A stretch of DNA of 36,598 nucleotides from Planctomycetaceae bacterium (GTDB taxonomy: Bacteria; Planctomycetota; Planctomycetia; Planctomycetales; Planctomycetaceae). The notes beneath the pieces were generated by a model, which was not told where the DNA came from, searched no databases, and saw only the letters and a list, made by a program, of their open reading frames with translations. Numbering within the stretch: position 1 is the stretch's first letter; every line of letters begins with the position of its first letter. The stretch is from the NCBI GenBank assembly GCA_020426345.1, contig JAGQQE010000016.1, forward strand, positions 1 through 36,598. Reading direction: 5' to 3'. Shown here one piece after another: positions 34,661 to 36,598 of the stretch. The translations under genes were made by a program, and so were the position numbers.

Positions 34661-35644
34661 CTACTTGCGGTCAAGAATCAGCAAACCGACGATGGTCAGG
34701 CCAATTCCGGCCAGCGTGACGGAAGTCAGCGGTTCCGCAAAAAATACAAATGCCCCCACTGCACACATGGCATTCTGAGAGGCATTTACCACATTGGCGC
34801 GGCTGATGGTGAGGAATCGAAGAGCGTGTGTGATGGCGAAGAATCCCACCGCGTTGAACGTTCCAGCCGCAATCATTGTCCACCAGTCCTGACCGCTGAT
34901 CGCGCTAAGCCCGGAAATCCCCAGATTTGCCGCGCTGATGGGACAAAGAGTCAACAATCCCGTCACGCTGAATGCTAAAAGAGTGACCTCAATCGGGAGT
35001 TTTGATTGCACCACTCGCCGAATCACGACACCACAAAGCCCGTAGGAGACGCCGGATACCAGCGCGATGGCAATTCCAAAGGATGCGGAACTCTTCGATG
35101 GGTCGACACTTCCACCGCCGGTATGAGCCGCGGCAGAAAGAAATCCGATTGAAGCGACCATCAGTCCCATACTGATTGCTGTACGCACAGAGACGGCATC
35201 GCCAACAACGATGCGGCCGACGATCGCTCCACTGACGATGATTGAAGAAAACACGATCGGAACCGTGATCGCCAAACCAATTTCACGCAGTGCCAGCTGG
35301 AAGCCAAGGTTTCCGCCAAACTGCATCAGCAGCGCCGCCCCGATCAATGGTCGAAAGGCAGACCATGCCGGGAAAGTTGTTCTGCCCTTCGAAATATTCA
35401 TCGCCAGCAGCACAGCCGCAGCAAGAAAAGTCGGCAGTGCCTTCATTCCGGATATCCAGACATCCCAGAAGAAACCGCCCTGCCCTTTCGCCAGTTGACG
35501 CAAGGCCAGATTCGCTACGGAATATCCGACGGCTGCCAGCAATCCCAGTGCGACACCTTTGGCGGCGTCAGAATCCGCAGTCTTCAGCGGCGGTACGGGA
35601 GGCTGGGTCGATTCCGGACGACGAACGGCGGCGGCGGTACTCAT
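34661..35644 (-). CDS. DMT-superfamily (EamA) transporter
   Basis: A 327-residue inner-membrane protein with about ten hydrophobic helices in two EamA halves: the first about 28-155 (GVALGLLAAVGYSVANLALR ... ITVPIVFSSIIVSGAIVGRIV), the second about 190-325 (GIAIALVSGVSYGLCGVVIR ... AGIGLTIVGLLILDRK). A polar N-terminal tail of about 27 residues precedes helix 1. Drug/metabolite transporters export or import small molecules such as amino acids or sugars by proton coupling; the substrate cannot be predicted. It lies 231 bp upstream of serA on the same strand; an amino-acid export link is only a guess. The start ATG 35644 has a weak ribosome site. Confidence 0.88.
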   Translation of the reverse strand: MSTAAAVRRPESTQPPVPPLKTADSDAAKGVALGLLAAVGYSVANLALRQLAKGQGGFFWDVWISGMKALPTFLAAAVLLAMNISKGRTTFPAWSAFRPLIGAALLMQFGGNLGFQLALREIGLAITVPIVFSSIIVSGAIVGRIVVGDAVSVRTAISMGLMVASIGFLSAAAHTGGGSVDPSKSSASFGIAIALVSGVSYGLCGVVIRRVVQSKLPIEVTLLAFSVTGLLTLCPISAANLGISGLSAISGQDWWTMIAAGTFNAVGFFAITHALRFLTISRANVVNASQNAMCAVGAFVFFAEPLTSVTLAGIGLTIVGLLILDRK

Positions 35645-35995
35645 AGGTCTCGATGTTCGGTCAGACGGTTCTGAACGCCCGGGTTGAACGGAATGAGTGG
35701 ATGGTCTCGATCAGTGAACAGACCGAATGATAGTCCACTGACACGGCGCGACCAGAAGACGTACCGGCCTTTTAGCGTGGGTTTTCCGGTTTCCTGATAA
35801 GAATTTTCAATAATTCTTCATTTTTGATGCATCAGACGAGTGCCTTATTGCAGGCTCTGAATGCCCCGAGGCTTTTGTTGTCGGATGTGCAAATAAATCA
35901 TGGTGGTGCTGCTATCGGCGTTACCGGGGACATGCCTGACAGGTGCCGGTACCCTTTTCGTCTTTCAGCAGGCCGCTGCAAAAAACGACACGAAA

Positions 35996-36598
35996 GGAAC
36001 CCCGAAACATGAACGAGAGGTGAACTCAGGCATGAACCGCGAAGCGTGAGCGAGAGACAGCTCAAACTGGGAACCGGCAGCACCGCCGTGAGACCGGCCC
36101 AGCGGGAAACCCGATGCGTCAGCAAGGGACCGGAGAGCGAGCACGCAAAGTCGCCAAGGCGCGAAGACAAAACGCCAGAAGAATAACTGCAGGCTCGAGG
36201 CATCCGTCTGGACCCCCTCAAGTTCCCCCAGAATTGTTGTCCGGCCTTTGCGCCCTGGCGTCTTTGCGAGAGACATCACCCCGCACATGTCAAAAAGAAA
36301 CCCGAAGCGTGAGCGAGGGATGAACCGCCCTGACCATCCGTCGCCGTCGTGCCAGAGCATATGTCCGTTCCATTCCAGAACTATGCCTGCCGCTCGTTTA
36401 ACCCGACCCAACGGGGAGGCTAAGTCAAGCGAGGTGTCTGTCCCCAATTGCCGAACCGGCCCGAAGGGTACTCAGCACAAGTGGGTCTGACATATTGTTT
36501 CGCGACCATAGTTCTTCACGACCTGCACCGTTCGAATATCGCTGCCTGATTCCAACAAGTGCGTTGCAACACTGTGCCACAAAGAAACCCGAAGCGTG
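35996..36598 (+). repeat. Cluster of five direct repeats, core GAAACCCGAAGCGTGAG
   Basis: Copies at 35996-36020 (degenerate), 36034-36057, 36106-36129 (degenerate), 36297-36320 (full) and 36584-36598 (cut by the window edge). All are in one orientation. The consensus is GAAACCCGAAGCGTGAG followed by CGAGGGA. Spacing varies (about 38, 72, 191 and 287 bp), which rules out a CRISPR array. Similar sequence is, as far as I recall, widely dispersed in planctomycete genomes; translated it gives the short ETRSVSEG tail. Confidence 0.75.
36142..36270. repeat. Imperfect 25-bp inverted repeat with 79-bp centre
   Basis: The arm at 36142-36166 (CACGCAAAGTCGCCAAGGCG...) matches the reverse complement of 36246-36270 at 21 of 25 positions. 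The 79-bp centre has no frame of note. It lies among the direct repeats, and could fold as a long hairpin RNA or represent a short non-autonomous mobile unit. Confidence 0.65.

Larger units (their letters stand above)
35645..36598. other. 954-bp repeat-rich region with no convincing gene
   Basis: It contains the promoter side of the DMT transporter gene, an AT-rich hairpin AAGAATT-N6-AATTCTT (35799-35818) followed by a T-run, the five-copy direct repeat cluster and a long inverted repeat. Frames that cross it, including one of 160 codons on the minus strand, arise from the repeats. The region continues past the window edge. Confidence 0.55.

Noticed and set aside
35965-36447. 160-codon frame on the minus strand at the right edge
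   Set aside because: It is made of the direct and inverted repeats and has no independent protein character.
36034-36598. CRISPR array
   Set aside because: Repeat copies are degenerate, unevenly spaced (tens to hundreds of bp) and there are no cas genes.
1-36598. tRNA, rRNA or transposase genes
   Set aside because: No convincing T-arm/acceptor combination, rRNA-like sequence or transposase motif was noticed on either strand by eye; a tRNAscan or Rfam search would settle this.

Overview
The window looks like chromosome from a planctomycete (order Planctomycetales). The indicators are family-level: a DUF1592-type multidomain c-type cytochrome protein next to a Tat-exported DUF1552 protein, a DUF1559 pseudopilin-like protein next to a small carboxypeptidase-regulatory-like lipoprotein, a very large TPR/FG-GAP/ASPIC lipoprotein, many export signals and lipoboxes, weak or absent Shine-Dalgarno sites on many genes, and loosely packed genes of moderate GC. 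I cannot name the genus. No rRNA, tRNA, CRISPR array, transposase or phage gene was seen.

Layout. 1-1312: the tail of an unknown gene, a FlgM-like small protein and a Fur-family regulator. 1328-5708: a DUF1592 + DUF1552 pair on the minus strand, with a beta-propeller protein reading away from it (5917-7020). 7183-11777: a zinc-ribbon membrane protein and a 1256-residue lipoprotein. 12224-13682: a small single-pass membrane protein followed by an ExeA/GspA-type ATPase. 14123-17993: metabolic genes on the minus strand (TIM-barrel isomerase-like protein, aminotransferase, GlgC). 18384-21176: SGNH hydrolase, HisB and a divergent NMT1/THI5-like binding lipoprotein. 21323-23002: QueE and a DUF58 protein. 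23098-24645: the DUF1559 pair. 24646-25777: a 1.1-kb stretch with no convincing gene. 25778-28357: a secreted protein of unknown role, a cyclophilin lipoprotein and a DJ-1/PfpI protein. 28429-30763: an uncharacterised 489-residue protein and a small cysteine-containing secreted protein. 31005-35644: an OleC-type adenylate-forming enzyme, SerA and a DMT-family transporter. 35645-36598: repeat-rich DNA with no gene.

How the genes fit together. Most are single genes or pairs, not a long pathway operon. Core metabolism (hisB, serA, queE, glgC, an aminotransferase) is mixed with cell-envelope and secreted proteins typical of the phylum. Likely functional pairs are DUF1592/DUF1552, DUF1559/lipoprotein and membrane protein/ExeA-like ATPase.

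The most distinctive non-coding signal is a ~93-bp structured element present twice in opposite orientations (13923-14015 and 30776-30884, the second with an internal 16-bp duplication). Both copies lie just 3' of a gene, in the same orientation relative to it. A second repeat family (consensus core GAAACCCGAAGCGTGAG) occurs five times at the right edge, around a long imperfect inverted repeat. Short tandem repeats with a 14-16-bp period occur at four other places. I did not find a clearly new multi-gene system; the best candidates for new biology are the repeat elements, the ExeA-like module and the 489-residue unknown protein.
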